A stretch of 64,000 bases of DNA from Pedobacter cryoconitis (GCF_003259615.1 NZ_QLLR01000017.1:54362-118361); one strand, 5' to 3'. Shown: positions 26,511 to 36,297, numbered from the stretch's first letter. Made by a program: numbers and translations. Notes: generated by a model from the letters alone, not told the origin.

Positions 26511-26999
26511 ATGTTAGAGAATAAACCTGTTGAAAAAGTTGATATAATGTCTTACGCAGGTAAATGGTATTCACTGTGTTCAATACCCACCTTTATGGAC
26601 AAACACTGGCATGAAACCACAGAGACGTATGTGATACATCCTGACGGTTACTATGCTGTTTTTACTACTTATAAACTACCACCGGACGAAGGCACTAAAT
26701 ATGTCCGCTCCAAACTGATTGTTGTTCGCGGAACCAATAATGCACAACTTAAAGCCCAGTTTGTATGGCCTTTAAAAGTTGACTACTGGATTATCGAACT
26801 GGCAGCAGATTACTCCTATGTGGTTGTCGGGCATCCCAAGCACAAACACCTTAACATCCTTTGCCGGAAGCCTGAAATGGCAGATGAACTCCTTACTGAA
26901 ATTATCGACCGGTGCCAGCATAAAGGTTATGATACCTCAAAGCTTGTCTCACAGGAACATAAGCCGGCAGCACCCAGAACTCAGGCGCAATCTTCCTGA
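26511..26999 (+). CDS. Lipocalin family protein (Blc-like)
   Basis: The 162-residue protein has the lipocalin entry motif GKWYSL (residues 17-22) and the second signature region with YSYVVVGHPKHKHLNILCRKP near residues 101-121, as in bacterial Blc-type lipocalins. There is no signal peptide or lipobox, which is unusual because Blc is an outer-membrane lipoprotein, so this copy appears cytoplasmic. The C-terminus is polar. Ligand is unknown; membrane-lipid handling is inferred from the family. Confidence 0.8.
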   Translation: MLENKPVEKVDIMSYAGKWYSLCSIPTFMDKHWHETTETYVIHPDGYYAVFTTYKLPPDEGTKYVRSKLIVVRGTNNAQLKAQFVWPLKVDYWIIELAADYSYVVVGHPKHKHLNILCRKPEMADELLTEIIDRCQHKGYDTSKLVSQEHKPAAPRTQAQSS

Positions 27000-27049
27000 A
27001 AAGCACAACAATTTTATCAGGTAAATTTCAACCGCTTCTTAAAAAACCG

Positions 27050-27057
27050 TAATTTTG
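27050..27057 (+). promoter_or_regulatory. -7 element for dnaE
   Basis: TAATTTTG fits TAnnTTTG and lies 58 bases before the chosen dnaE ATG. Confidence 0.45.
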
Positions 27058-27115
27058 TACCTCGCTTTGTTTGAGGGATAATAACCAGAGAACAGGGATT
27101 CATAATTACCCTTCT

Positions 27116-30100
27116 ATGTATTTAATTTTTGATACCGAAACTACAGGTCTTCCTGCCAATTATAATGCACCCGTATCCGATACCAACAATTGGCCAAGGT
27201 GTATTCAGATTGCCTGGCAGCTGCACGATGCGTTAGGAAACCTGGTTGAACACCAGGACTTTCTGGTTAAGCCCGATGGATTTAATATTCCATACGATGC
27301 CGAACGTATCCACGGTATCTCTACAGAATTAGCCACAGAACAAGGTATTGATATTCGTGAAGCACTGGAGAAATTTAACATTGCCCTGTCCAAAGCTAAA
27401 TTTGTAGTAGGACAGAATATTGGCTTCGATGTCAATATTATGGGCTCTGAATTCTACCGGATGGGTATAGAGAGCCCGATGGCCCAGATGCCCGTTCTGG
27501 ATACCTGTACAGAAGTTACCGCTAACTTATTAAAGATTCCCGGAGGAAGAGGGGGCAGGTTTAAACTGCCTACGCTGACCGAATTACACAGTTACTTATT
27601 TGGCGTTCCATTTGCAGAAGCACACAACGCAACCGCAGATGTGGAAGCAACCACGCGTTGTTTCCTTCAATTAGTTAAAATGGAAACCTTTACCCCTGAA
27701 CAGCTTCATGCCGATCAGGAGTACATCCGTTCCTTTATAGCCAGTCAGCCAGCTGTGATCCCAAGTGCAGGGATTCAGCACATTAACCTTAAAGCGGCTT
27801 CCGATGAAATCAGGAAAAGACAAGCCAAAGCCGAAGGCCCGGGTTTATCAAAACAAGACTTAAAAGACAACCAGCAAGAACTTAAAGACGCAACATTTGT
27901 CCACCTGCATAACCATACGCAGTTTTCAGTCTTGCAGTCTACCATTAATATACCAGGTCTGATTGCTGCAGCAGCGGCTGATAAAATGCCTGCCGTGGCC
28001 ATGACCGATCACGCCAATATGATGGGGGCCTTTCACTTTGTGAACCAGGTGCTTAATCATAATAAAGGCGTGGAAGCCAGGAATAATGCAGCCATAGAAA
28101 AAGGAGAAGAGCCCTCAGAAGTGCCGATTACGCCAATTGTAGGCTGTGAATTCTTTGTCTGTGAAAATCACCTTGATAAATCCCGTAAAGACAACGGCTA
28201 CCAGATGGTTCTGCTGGCCAAGAATAAAACAGGTTACCACAACCTCGCTAAAATGTCTTCCATCGCTTATACCAAAGGATTTTACTATATCCCAAGGATT
28301 GACAGGAATGTTATTGAACAATACAAAGAAGACATTATTGTGCTTTCTGGAAATCTTTACGGTGAAATAGCCAGTAAGATCCTGAATATGGGGGAAAACC
28401 AGGCAGAAGAAGCATTAATCTGGTGGAAATCATTATTCGGTGCAGACTTCTATATGGAGATTATGCGCCATAACCAGGATGATGAAACTGTCGTGAATAA
28501 AACGCTGATCTCCTTAGCTCAAAAACATGAAGTTAAGCTGATTGCCACAAACAATACCTATTACATCAATAAAAAAGATGCCAACGCACATGATATTTTA
28601 CTTTGCGTAAAAGACGCTGAAAAGCAGGCAACACCAATAGGCAGGGGGCGCGGATACCGTTACGGTTTACCCAACCAGGAATATTATTTCAAATCTTCAG
28701 AGGAAATGAAAAAGCTGTTTGCGGATCTTCCGGAAGCAATTTTAAATATTCAGGAGGTGGTAGACAAAATATCGATCTACAAACTTGCCAGAGAAGTACT
28801 CTTACCTAAATTTGATATTCCTGAACAATTTATTGTGCAGGAAGATGAAGACGACGCAGGGAAAAGAGGCGAGAATAAATATTTACGCCACCTTACCTTT
28901 GTAGGGGCAGAAAAAAGATACGGAGAACTGACTCCGGAAATTATAGAACGTCTGGACTTTGAGCTTCAGACTATTGAGAAAACAGGTTATCCGGGTTACT
29001 TCCTGATTGTGCAGGATTTTATCAGGGAAGCCAGGAACCTTGATGTTTCTGTAGGCCCGGGCCGTGGTTCCGCTGCAGGTTCCGTAGTCGCTTACTGCTT
29101 GTGGATCACTAATATTGATCCGCTGAAGTATGATCTGCTTTTTGAGCGTTTCCTGAATCCTGACCGTGTATCCATGCCCGATATTGACATCGATTTTGAT
29201 GACGAGGGCAGGGGCCGTGTTATGGATTACGTAATCAAAAAATATGGCTCAAACCAGGTGGCCCAAATTATCACCTATGGTACAATGGCGGCCAAGTCCT
29301 CTATTAAGGATACAGCCCGCGTATTAGACCTGCCACTTTTTGAAGCTGATAAAATAGCTAAACTGATCCCCAACCTGAAGCTGGCCAAGATCTTTAACCT
29401 CGATGAGAAATCACTCCGGGGGGCTTTGCGCGCAGATGAATACGAGAAAGTTGTGGAGCTGAAAGATATTGCAGACTCCAAAAGCTTAAGTGCCGAAACC
29501 ATACAACAAGCCAGAATACTGGAAGGCTCGTTAAGAAATACCGGTATCCATGCCTGCGGCGTAATTATTACACCAGACGACATTACCAATTACGTACCCG
29601 TGGCCATGGCCAAAGATTCCGATCTGTACGTTACGCAATTTGATAACTCTGTAGTAGAAAGCGCGGGACTACTGAAAATGGACTTTTTGGGGCTGAAAAC
29701 ACTGACCCTGATTAAAGATACCGTTAAACTGGTTCGCTTAAGAACCGGTATACAGCTCGATCCTGATGAATTCCCTATAGATGACGTTAGAACCTACGAA
29801 TTGTTCCAGCGCGGGGAAACCATTGGTATCTTCCAGTACGAGTCCAGCGGAATGCAGAAATACATGAAGGAATTAAAGCCTACCGTATTCGGAGATTTAA
29901 TTGCCATGAACGCACTGTACCGCCCGGGACCAATAGAGTATATTCCTCTTTTTGTACGCCGGAAAAACGGTGAAGAAGAAATTAAATATGATCTGGACGC
30001 TTGTGAAGAGTACCTGAAAGAAACTTACGGAATTACAGTATACCAGGAGCAGGTGATGCTTTTATCACAGAAACTGGCCGGTTTTACCAAAGGTGAGGCC

Positions 30101-31549
30101 GACGTACTGCGTAAAGCGATGGGTAAGAAACAGAAGGACGTACTGGATAAGATGAAACCTAAATTTGTTACTCAGGCAGCAGAAAAAGGACATGCCCCGG
30201 CTACACTGGAGAAAATATGGAAAGATTGGGAAGCATTCGCTGCTTACGCTTTCAATAAATCTCACTCTACCTGTTATGCGTGGATCGCTTACCAGACCGC
30301 TTATCTGAAAGCACATTACCCGGCAGAATATATGGCTGCGGTACTGACCAATAATATGAGTGATATTAAGCAGGTGGCCTTTTTCATGGAAGAATGTAAA
30401 CAAATGGGGGTAAAAGTACTTGGCCCGGATGTGAACGAATCTATTTTGAAGTTCTCTGTAAATCCCCAGGGAGAGGTACGTTTTGGTCTTTCCGGAATTA
30501 AAGGAGTAGGGGAGAAAGCCGTAGAAAGTATCATCGAAGAGCGCACTAACGGTGGATTCTACAATAGTATTTATGACTTCGCCAGACGTTCCAATACCAG
30601 GACGGTGAATAAAAAAGCCTACGAAAGTTTCGTATATAGCGGCGCATTTGATAGTTTCGGCTTTCACCGGGCACAATTCTTCTTTGTAGGGATTAATGAT
30701 AAGCTTAACGGTATTGAAAAGCTGATCAAATATTCCAATGATTTCCAGAACAGTGAGTCTTCTGCGCAATCTTCGCTATTTGGCGGTACGGTTGCAGACC
30801 TGATTAATGAGCCTACATTACCAGTTGCCGCAGAATGGACTTTAATAGACAGACTGAAATACGAGAAAGATGCGATTGGGATTTTCCTGAGCGGGCATCC
30901 GCTCGATAATTATAAATTAGAGCTGAAAGAATTCTGTCAGCACAACGTTCGTCACCTCGCTGTAGTGAATAAAATACGGATGGGAGATACAAATGAAGAC
31001 GTATTGGCAGAGTTTGAACAACTAAAAAACAGGGAATTAGTAGTCGGTGGATTGGTTGTCCTCTCCGCACAACGGATGACTAAAACCGGGAAACCTTTTG
31101 GTACTATTGTTTTTGAAGATTATAACGACAGTTGTGAACTGGCCTTATTCGGAGAAGACTTTGTGAAATTCAAGCAATTTATGACCGATGGTTATTTCCT
31201 GCAAATCCGTGGCCGTGTGGGAGAACGCTTCCGTAAAGAAGGCGACTGGGAGTTTAAAATCACTTCTATAGCCCTTTTATCTGACTTAAGAGATAAGCTG
31301 GCTAAATGTATCACAATACAGATTCCAATTCAGGGAATTAATGATCAGATTATTACTCAAATCCTGGCGATCATTGCAGAGAATAAAGAAAATACAGAAC
31401 AACAAAACTGTCAATTGAATTTTATTGTGTACGATCGGGAACAAAATGTTTCGCTTGATCTTCCTTCTAAATCGCTGAAGATCAACCCTGATAACGCGTT
31501 TTTGGAACAGCTGAAAGAGCTGAATGTGGTGAGTTATAAGTTGAACTAA
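27116..31549 (+). CDS. dnaE: DNA polymerase III alpha subunit with fused N-terminal 3'-5' exonuclease
   Basis: The 1477-residue protein begins with a DnaQ-like DEDDh exonuclease: DTETTGL at residues 6-12, GQNIGFDVNIM, and AHNATADVEAT near 180. A PHP domain follows (HLHNHTQFS near 262). The family C polymerase core follows, with PDIDIDFDD at 688-696 (catalytic D689 and D691), and then a C-terminal helix-hairpin-helix/OB region (GLSGIKGVGEKAVESI; ELVVGGLVV). Proofreading is thus fused to the replicase rather than carried only by separate DnaQ. The ATG at 27116 places the exonuclease at the very N-terminus; an upstream TTG is less likely. Confidence 0.95.
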   Translation: MYLIFDTETTGLPANYNAPVSDTNNWPRCIQIAWQLHDALGNLVEHQDFLVKPDGFNIPYDAERIHGISTELATEQGIDIREALEKFNIALSKAKFVVGQNIGFDVNIMGSEFYRMGIESPMAQMPVLDTCTEVTANLLKIPGGRGGRFKLPTLTELHSYLFGVPFAEAHNATADVEATTRCFLQLVKMETFTPEQLHADQEYIRSFIASQPAVIPSAGIQHINLKAASDEIRKRQAKAEGPGLSKQDLKDNQQELKDATFVHLHNHTQFSVLQSTINIPGLIAAAAADKMPAVAMTDHANMMGAFHFVNQVLNHNKGVEARNNAAIEKGEEPSEVPITPIVGCEFFVCENHLDKSRKDNGYQMVLLAKNKTGYHNLAKMSSIAYTKGFYYIPRIDRNVIEQYKEDIIVLSGNLYGEIASKILNMGENQAEEALIWWKSLFGADFYMEIMRHNQDDETVVNKTLISLAQKHEVKLIATNNTYYINKKDANAHDILLCVKDAEKQATPIGRGRGYRYGLPNQEYYFKSSEEMKKLFADLPEAILNIQEVVDKISIYKLAREVLLPKFDIPEQFIVQEDEDDAGKRGENKYLRHLTFVGAEKRYGELTPEIIERLDFELQTIEKTGYPGYFLIVQDFIREARNLDVSVGPGRGSAAGSVVAYCLWITNIDPLKYDLLFERFLNPDRVSMPDIDIDFDDEGRGRVMDYVIKKYGSNQVAQIITYGTMAAKSSIKDTARVLDLPLFEADKIAKLIPNLKLAKIFNLDEKSLRGALRADEYEKVVELKDIADSKSLSAETIQQARILEGSLRNTGIHACGVIITPDDITNYVPVAMAKDSDLYVTQFDNSVVESAGLLKMDFLGLKTLTLIKDTVKLVRLRTGIQLDPDEFPIDDVRTYELFQRGETIGIFQYESSGMQKYMKELKPTVFGDLIAMNALYRPGPIEYIPLFVRRKNGEEEIKYDLDACEEYLKETYGITVYQEQVMLLSQKLAGFTKGEADVLRKAMGKKQKDVLDKMKPKFVTQAAEKGHAPATLEKIWKDWEAFAAYAFNKSHSTCYAWIAYQTAYLKAHYPAEYMAAVLTNNMSDIKQVAFFMEECKQMGVKVLGPDVNESILKFSVNPQGEVRFGLSGIKGVGEKAVESIIEERTNGGFYNSIYDFARRSNTRTVNKKAYESFVYSGAFDSFGFHRAQFFFVGINDKLNGIEKLIKYSNDFQNSESSAQSSLFGGTVADLINEPTLPVAAEWTLIDRLKYEKDAIGIFLSGHPLDNYKLELKEFCQHNVRHLAVVNKIRMGDTNEDVLAEFEQLKNRELVVGGLVVLSAQRMTKTGKPFGTIVFEDYNDSCELALFGEDFVKFKQFMTDGYFLQIRGRVGERFRKEGDWEFKITSIALLSDLRDKLAKCITIQIPIQGINDQIITQILAIIAENKENTEQQNCQLNFIVYDREQNVSLDLPSKSLKINPDNAFLEQLKELNVVSYKLN

Positions 31550-31593
31550 TGTCATTTTGGCATTAGAAAATATGGTGGCATTACAATTGATTA

Positions 31594-31601
31594 TATCTTT
31601 G
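31594..31601 (+). promoter_or_regulatory. -7 element for trxA
   Basis: TATCTTTG fits TAnnTTTG and ends 20 bases before the trxA ATG. Confidence 0.5.
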
Positions 31602-31621
31602 TATAAATAAAAATAAGAATT

Positions 31622-31939
<318 letters not shown>

Positions 31940-31960
31940 TCAACCCGATATATATAGAAT

Positions 31961-31994
31961 AGCCGTCTCTATTTGTTTAGGGACGGCTTTTTTT
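31961..31994 (+). terminator. Intrinsic terminator of trxA
   Basis: A 10-bp stem with one G-T pair (31961-31970 with 31979-31988) is followed by a T run. Confidence 0.88.
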
Positions 31995-32029
31995 ATACAG
32001 ACCATTTTACAATTTATGCCCTTATAGTG

Positions 32030-32551
32030 TTAATGCTCTTCTGGTAAATCCTCTGCTTCGCTTTCTTCAAAAACATTTTCCTCTCCCCTGAGCTCTTCTT
32101 CTTTTAACTCTTCGCCCTTTAGTAATCCGCCGCTCCAATAGCAGAAAACGGCAACCACAGTTAATATGCCGATCTGGATATAGGAAATTTCAACAGGATG
32201 GGCTCTGCTCAAATCAAATAAACCTGCCTTTGCCGCAATGCAAAGCACTACAGCCAATGTAAACAGCCATTTGAAATTCCCTGTACTGCTTGATAAACGG
32301 CTAAGATGTGCTGAATTTAAGGTGATAGCCCTTAATGCGTTAACCAAAAGCACCAGGAAAAGGATACATAATAAAATATACTTTAATAAGCCCAGCATCG
32401 GAATAGGTTTCAATTCGACAATACCACCCAGAAAATATGCAGAGGAGATTAATCCGCAGAGGAATAACAGGGAATAGAAGAGTACGATTCCTCTTAACAA
32501 TAAGCGATGAAGCGGCGATTCAGTTTGAACGGGATTTGGAGAGATATTCAT
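32030..32551 (-). CDS. Hypothetical four-span membrane protein with acidic tail
   Basis: I do not recognise this 173-residue protein. It has about four hydrophobic spans (near residues 20-42, 54-77, 93-112 and 125-143), then a strongly acidic C-terminal tail rich in Glu. An ATG at 32551 (MNISPN) is preferred to a TTG 12 bases upstream. It is divergent from the DUF58 gene, 40 bases away, so both could share control. No function is proposed. Confidence 0.6.
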   Translation of the reverse strand: MNISPNPVQTESPLHRLLLRGIVLFYSLLFLCGLISSAYFLGGIVELKPIPMLGLLKYILLCILFLVLLVNALRAITLNSAHLSRLSSSTGNFKWLFTLAVVLCIAAKAGLFDLSRAHPVEISYIQIGILTVVAVFCYWSGGLLKGEELKEEELRGEENVFEESEAEDLPEEH

Positions 32552-32591
32552 TGTGACTAGCAAGTTAGACTTCTTTTATTAAATTTACAAA

Positions 32592-33512
32592 ATGGGCACG
32601 CATACAGACCAGTCGGAATATCAATTTAACAGCAACCTGGAGTTACTCGCTAAGCAGGTCGTTGAAGGATTTATAACTGGATTACATAAAAGCCCTTTTC
32701 ACGGGTTTTCTGTGGAATTTGCTGAACACAGGGCCTATAATAGTGGTGATAATGTCAGGAACATTGACTGGAAGTTATTTGCCAGGACTGATAAGCTTTA
32801 TACCAAAAGATATGAAGAAGAGACAAACCTGCGCTGCCAGTTTGTAATTGATACTTCTTCCTCAATGTATTTTCCGCAGGGAGAGTATAACAAACTTACT
32901 TTTTCTGTGCAGGCGGTAGCTGCCCTGATTGAGCTGCTGAAAAAACAAAGGGATGCCTTTGGATTAAGCTTATTTACAGATCAACTGATTTTAAATACTC
33001 CCGCCAGATCGACGACCATGCACCAGAAGTATTTATTCACGCACTTAGAAGAGGCATTAAAAATCCCTAAGCTCAACGTTGCGACACAATTAAGTACATC
33101 CTTGCACCAAGTAGCAGACTCGGTGCACAAGCGCTCTATGGTCATTATTTTTACTGATCTTTTAACTACAAACCATACAGACAACAATCAGGAAGACTTG
33201 TTCTCCGCCCTGCAGCACTTAAAATTTAATAAGCACGAAGTTATCATTTTCAATGTGAGTGATAAAGCCAAAGAAGTAGACTTCAATTTTGAGAACAGAC
33301 CTTATCAATTTGTGGATATGGAAACAGGGGAATTACTAAAAGCAAATGCAGCCACTGTTAAGGAAGCTTATTTAAAAGCGTATGGGGATTACAGGCAAAT
33401 GCTTACGTTAAAATGTGCGCAATATAAGATTGATCTGATTGATGCAGACATTGCAGCAGGTTTTTCAAACATATTGGCTGCCTATCTGATCAAGAGACAA
33501 AAAATGAATTAA
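32592..33512 (+). CDS. DUF58 domain protein (vWA-like)
   Basis: The 306-residue protein carries the DUF58 signature (EFAEHRAYNSGDNVRNIDWKLFAR, near residues 44-67) and a following vWA-like fold with the metal-site-like DTSSSMYF. DUF58 proteins usually sit with MoxR ATPases and act in poorly defined chaperone or maturation systems. No moxR gene is seen nearby, so this one seems orphan. No membrane span is visible. Confidence 0.82.
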   Translation: MGTHTDQSEYQFNSNLELLAKQVVEGFITGLHKSPFHGFSVEFAEHRAYNSGDNVRNIDWKLFARTDKLYTKRYEEETNLRCQFVIDTSSSMYFPQGEYNKLTFSVQAVAALIELLKKQRDAFGLSLFTDQLILNTPARSTTMHQKYLFTHLEEALKIPKLNVATQLSTSLHQVADSVHKRSMVIIFTDLLTTNHTDNNQEDLFSALQHLKFNKHEVIIFNVSDKAKEVDFNFENRPYQFVDMETGELLKANAATVKEAYLKAYGDYRQMLTLKCAQYKIDLIDADIAAGFSNILAAYLIKRQKMN

Positions 33513-33956
33513 TTACTTTTTACCTTCTCTGTACCTGCTTAATAGTTCTCTTTTAAAAGTCTGCTCTGCACGGTAATATTTACCTACAGTTTTGATAGGC
33601 AGGCTGCTTTTTAATTTATTATAATACTTGCGGTCAATATTTAAATCTTTCTGTTTAAAATTGAGCTCATTGTTGATCAGGCTTTCTACTTCTGTGTCCG
33701 AAAGGTTTTCAATCTCCGTACTCTTTCTGAAGCTTATCATGTTTTTTCTGCGTTCCTGGCGTAACTCACCCTGTTCGCTTTGCATCGAATTATAAATTGG
33801 CCAGAATATCTTTGCTTCTTCCGGAGTCAGCTCTAATTTTTCTTTGAGATAAGTATTTTTATAAGCTTCTATTTCCTTACTTCTTCCTTCGCCCCTTTGT
33901 GCAGCCGCCAGAAAGGGAAGGGATAATATGAAAGCAATGGCAAGTATGTGTTTCAT
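33513..33956 (-). CDS. Small periplasmic helical protein (Spy/CpxP-like)
   Basis: The 147-residue protein has a signal peptide ending near AAAQ (about residue 19) and a mature part that is mostly charged helix, including ELTPEEAKIFWPIYNSMQSEQGELRQERRKNM. The LTPEEA-type segment and helix content recall Spy/CpxP periplasmic chaperones, but similarity is weak. It is the last gene after an ECF sigma factor and a putative anti-sigma gene, a common layout for envelope-stress modules in Bacteroidota. Confidence 0.6.
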   Translation of the reverse strand: MKHILAIAFILSLPFLAAAQRGEGRSKEIEAYKNTYLKEKLELTPEEAKIFWPIYNSMQSEQGELRQERRKNMISFRKSTEIENLSDTEVESLINNELNFKQKDLNIDRKYYNKLKSSLPIKTVGKYYRAEQTFKRELLSRYREGKK

Positions 33957-33965
33957 GATATTTAA

Positions 33966-34691
33966 TTATAATGCTGAGGACAGATCACTTTGAGAATAAT
34001 TGTTTAAAATATAAGTTTCCAGATCCGCATTGGCGGTGTTGTCATTTGATACGTCTACATTATTTCCTTCTATATGATCAATAATATCCTGTTCATTCAG
34101 ATCATATATAGTTTGTTCGCTAACCAAATCGGCATTTCTGCTTTCGGTAGTATAATTTTGCTGATTTAAATAAAGTCCAAATGCAGTAACCAGGATGAAA
34201 CAGGCTGCTGAAGCATATTTAACCAGGTCATTATGCCACAGACGAATTAACTTCGGTTCATGTTTTTCAGAAGCAGTATTGACAATCGTTTTAGCAAAAA
34301 AATCCGCCTCAACTAACTGTACATGCTGATCCTGCTCAATGGCTTTAGTTGGAAAATCTGAGGCTACAGTTTTTGCAAGGATATTAGCCTGTAATTTCTG
34401 GAAATATAAATCAGGTATATGAAAACCTTCAGCCTTCGGTAGATCTTGTAAACCGTTACCTGTTGCTTCGGCAAAAATAGAATCTTGTAAAATGTTAAAA
34501 TATTGATCAGGTACGATAAATCCGGACATAGGAATAGCCTCCTTCAATTCATTGACGTAAATAGCGCCATGAATCAACTCAGGTAAGGTATTCAAATACT
34601 CCTGTGGAACGCCAAATGGATTTTCTTTTTCAAGAGAAGCGAGATAAGGCGCTTCTTGTTTCCATTCATTGTCTTCTATATCGTGTTTCAT
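33966..34691 (-). CDS. Putative anti-sigma factor / membrane protein with internal repeats
   Basis: The 241-residue protein has one membrane span at about residues 159-175 and a ~155-residue N-terminal part. That part holds three repeats of the pattern F-x-[VI]-P-x-x-Y-[LF] starting at Phe26, Phe58 and Phe90, exactly 32 residues apart, and a degenerate fourth near 125. It follows an ECF sigma gene by 85 bases and should be co-transcribed, which suggests an anti-sigma role. No recognised zinc-binding anti-sigma motif is seen, so this is inference from context. Confidence 0.55.
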   Translation of the reverse strand: MKHDIEDNEWKQEAPYLASLEKENPFGVPQEYLNTLPELIHGAIYVNELKEAIPMSGFIVPDQYFNILQDSIFAEATGNGLQDLPKAEGFHIPDLYFQKLQANILAKTVASDFPTKAIEQDQHVQLVEADFFAKTIVNTASEKHEPKLIRLWHNDLVKYASAACFILVTAFGLYLNQQNYTTESRNADLVSEQTIYDLNEQDIIDHIEGNNVDVSNDNTANADLETYILNNYSQSDLSSAL

Positions 34692-34776
34692 TGTAAATAA
34701 TTTAGCTATTGCAGGATGATAACATCAGGTCTTCCTGAATTTACCTGCTATATGGATGCTTAAAATCACAAAAGGT

Positions 34777-35337
34777 TTAAAAGGTAATGTCTTCATTTAG
34801 CATAAAAACTTCTATTTTCTTTACAGCAATATGGAAGGAAGCTTTTAATGCACCTACAGACGTTCCCAGAATTTCAGAAATCTCTTCATATTTGAGTTCA
34901 TCGTAGTATTTCATATTAAAAATCAGGCGCTGTTTCTCTGGAAGTGTCAGTAACGCCTGCTGTAACTTCATCTGGATCTTGTCTCCATTGAAATAAGAAG
35001 AAGCGACTAAACTTTCGGATAATTCAGCAGAAACATCATCCAGAGGGATATTGTTACGCTGTTTTTTCTTGTTTAAAAAGGTAATGCAATCATTTGTTGC
35101 GATCCGGTAAATCCAGGTATACAACTTAGAGTCGCTCCTGAATTTGGATAGATTCTTCCAGACTTTAATAAAAACTTCCTGAACAAGATCATCCGCATCG
35201 TCATGATCTATAACCAGGCGGCGGATATGCCAATAAGTTTTTTCCTGGTATTTGGAGATAAGCAGGTTAAAGGCTTCATTGCGCGTGCGCTCTACAGAGA
35301 ACTTCGCCAGTATTTCATCATCTTCAACCTGCTTCAT
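34777..35337 (-). CDS. ECF-type RNA polymerase sigma factor
   Basis: The 186-residue protein has region 2 (YWHIRRLVIDHDDADDLVQEVFIKVWKNL, near residues 35-63, then TWIYRIATNDCITFLNKKK) and region 4 (LPEKQRLIFNMKYYDELKYEEISEILGTS). It should direct RNA polymerase to a small stress regulon. Its start lies three bases after the transketolase C stop, so it may also be read from the transketolase promoter. A putative anti-sigma gene follows. Confidence 0.93.
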   Translation of the reverse strand: MKQVEDDEILAKFSVERTRNEAFNLLISKYQEKTYWHIRRLVIDHDDADDLVQEVFIKVWKNLSKFRSDSKLYTWIYRIATNDCITFLNKKKQRNNIPLDDVSAELSESLVASSYFNGDKIQMKLQQALLTLPEKQRLIFNMKYYDELKYEEISEILGTSVGALKASFHIAVKKIEVFMLNEDITF

Positions 35338-35340
35338 CTA

Positions 35341-36297
35341 TTATTTTTTTCTTTTTATAACTTTTTGAGCTGCTTCAACAATGTTAATTGTATCCAGTCC
35401 GTATTTAGTCATCAATTGATCAGGAGTTCCGCTTTCACCAAAACTATCATTCACAGCCACAAATTCTTGTGGAGAAGGAAGTTCTGTTGACAATAAACGC
35501 GCAACACTTTCACCTAATCCACCAAATTTATTGTGCTCTTCACAAGTCACAACACAACCTGTTTTCTTAAGCGACTTTAAGATCGCCTCTTCATCTAACG
35601 GTTTAATCGTGTGAATGTTTATAATTTCTGCATCAATACCTAAAGCAGCTAACTGCTCACCAGCCTCAATTGCTTTCCAAACCATGTGTCCGGTGGCAAC
35701 GATAGTTACATCAGTCCCTTCGTTAACCATCCACGCTTTACCGATTTCGAACTTTTGATCAGGATCAGTAAATACAGGAATACTTGGTCTGCCGAAACGC
35801 AGGTAAACAGGGCCTTCATACTCAGCGATAGCTAAAGTAGCAGCTTTAGTTTGATTATAGTCACAAGGATTGATCACAACCATTCCAGGTAACATTTTCA
35901 TCAAGCCTATATCTTCAAGAATCTGGTGGGTTGCACCGTCTTCACCTAAAGTTAAACCAGCATGAGAAGCACAGATTTTAACGTTTTTGTTTGAATAAGC
36001 AACAGACTGTCTGATCTGGTCATAAACTCTTCCTGTAGAAAAGTTTGCGAAAGTACCTGTGAAAGGAATTTTTCCTCCGATAGTCATACCTGCTGCAATT
36101 CCGATCATATTGGCTTCAGCAATTCCGATCTGGATAAATCTTTCCGGAAACTCATCCGCGAAAGCATCCATTTTCAAAGAACCTTTCAGATCCGCACAAA
36201 GTGCAACCACATCCGGGTTTTTCTGACCAGCCTCATGTAAACCAGCACCAAAACCAGAACGGGTATCTTTTTTTTCTGAATATGTATATTTTTTCAT
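35341..36297 (-). CDS. Transketolase, C-terminal subunit
   Basis: The 318-residue protein holds the pyrimidine-binding and C-terminal domains of transketolase: DLKGSLKMDAFADEFPERFIQIGIAEANMIGIAAGM near residues 42-77, then the C-terminal HTIKPLDEEAI and CEEHNKFGGLGE. Together with the next gene upstream it rebuilds a complete thiamine-diphosphate enzyme of the pentose phosphate pathway. Many bacteria carry such split transketolases, so this is not a broken gene. An ECF sigma gene follows immediately. Confidence 0.93.
   Translation of the reverse strand: MKKYTYSEKKDTRSGFGAGLHEAGQKNPDVVALCADLKGSLKMDAFADEFPERFIQIGIAEANMIGIAAGMTIGGKIPFTGTFANFSTGRVYDQIRQSVAYSNKNVKICASHAGLTLGEDGATHQILEDIGLMKMLPGMVVINPCDYNQTKAATLAIAEYEGPVYLRFGRPSIPVFTDPDQKFEIGKAWMVNEGTDVTIVATGHMVWKAIEAGEQLAALGIDAEIINIHTIKPLDEEAILKSLKKTGCVVTCEEHNKFGGLGESVARLLSTELPSPQEFVAVNDSFGESGTPDQLMTKYGLDTINIVEAAQKVIKRKK

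Noticed and set aside
30065..30769. 234-residue reading frame antisense to dnaE
   Set aside because: It lies wholly inside the conserved polymerase coding sequence and looks like a mirror of its codon use.
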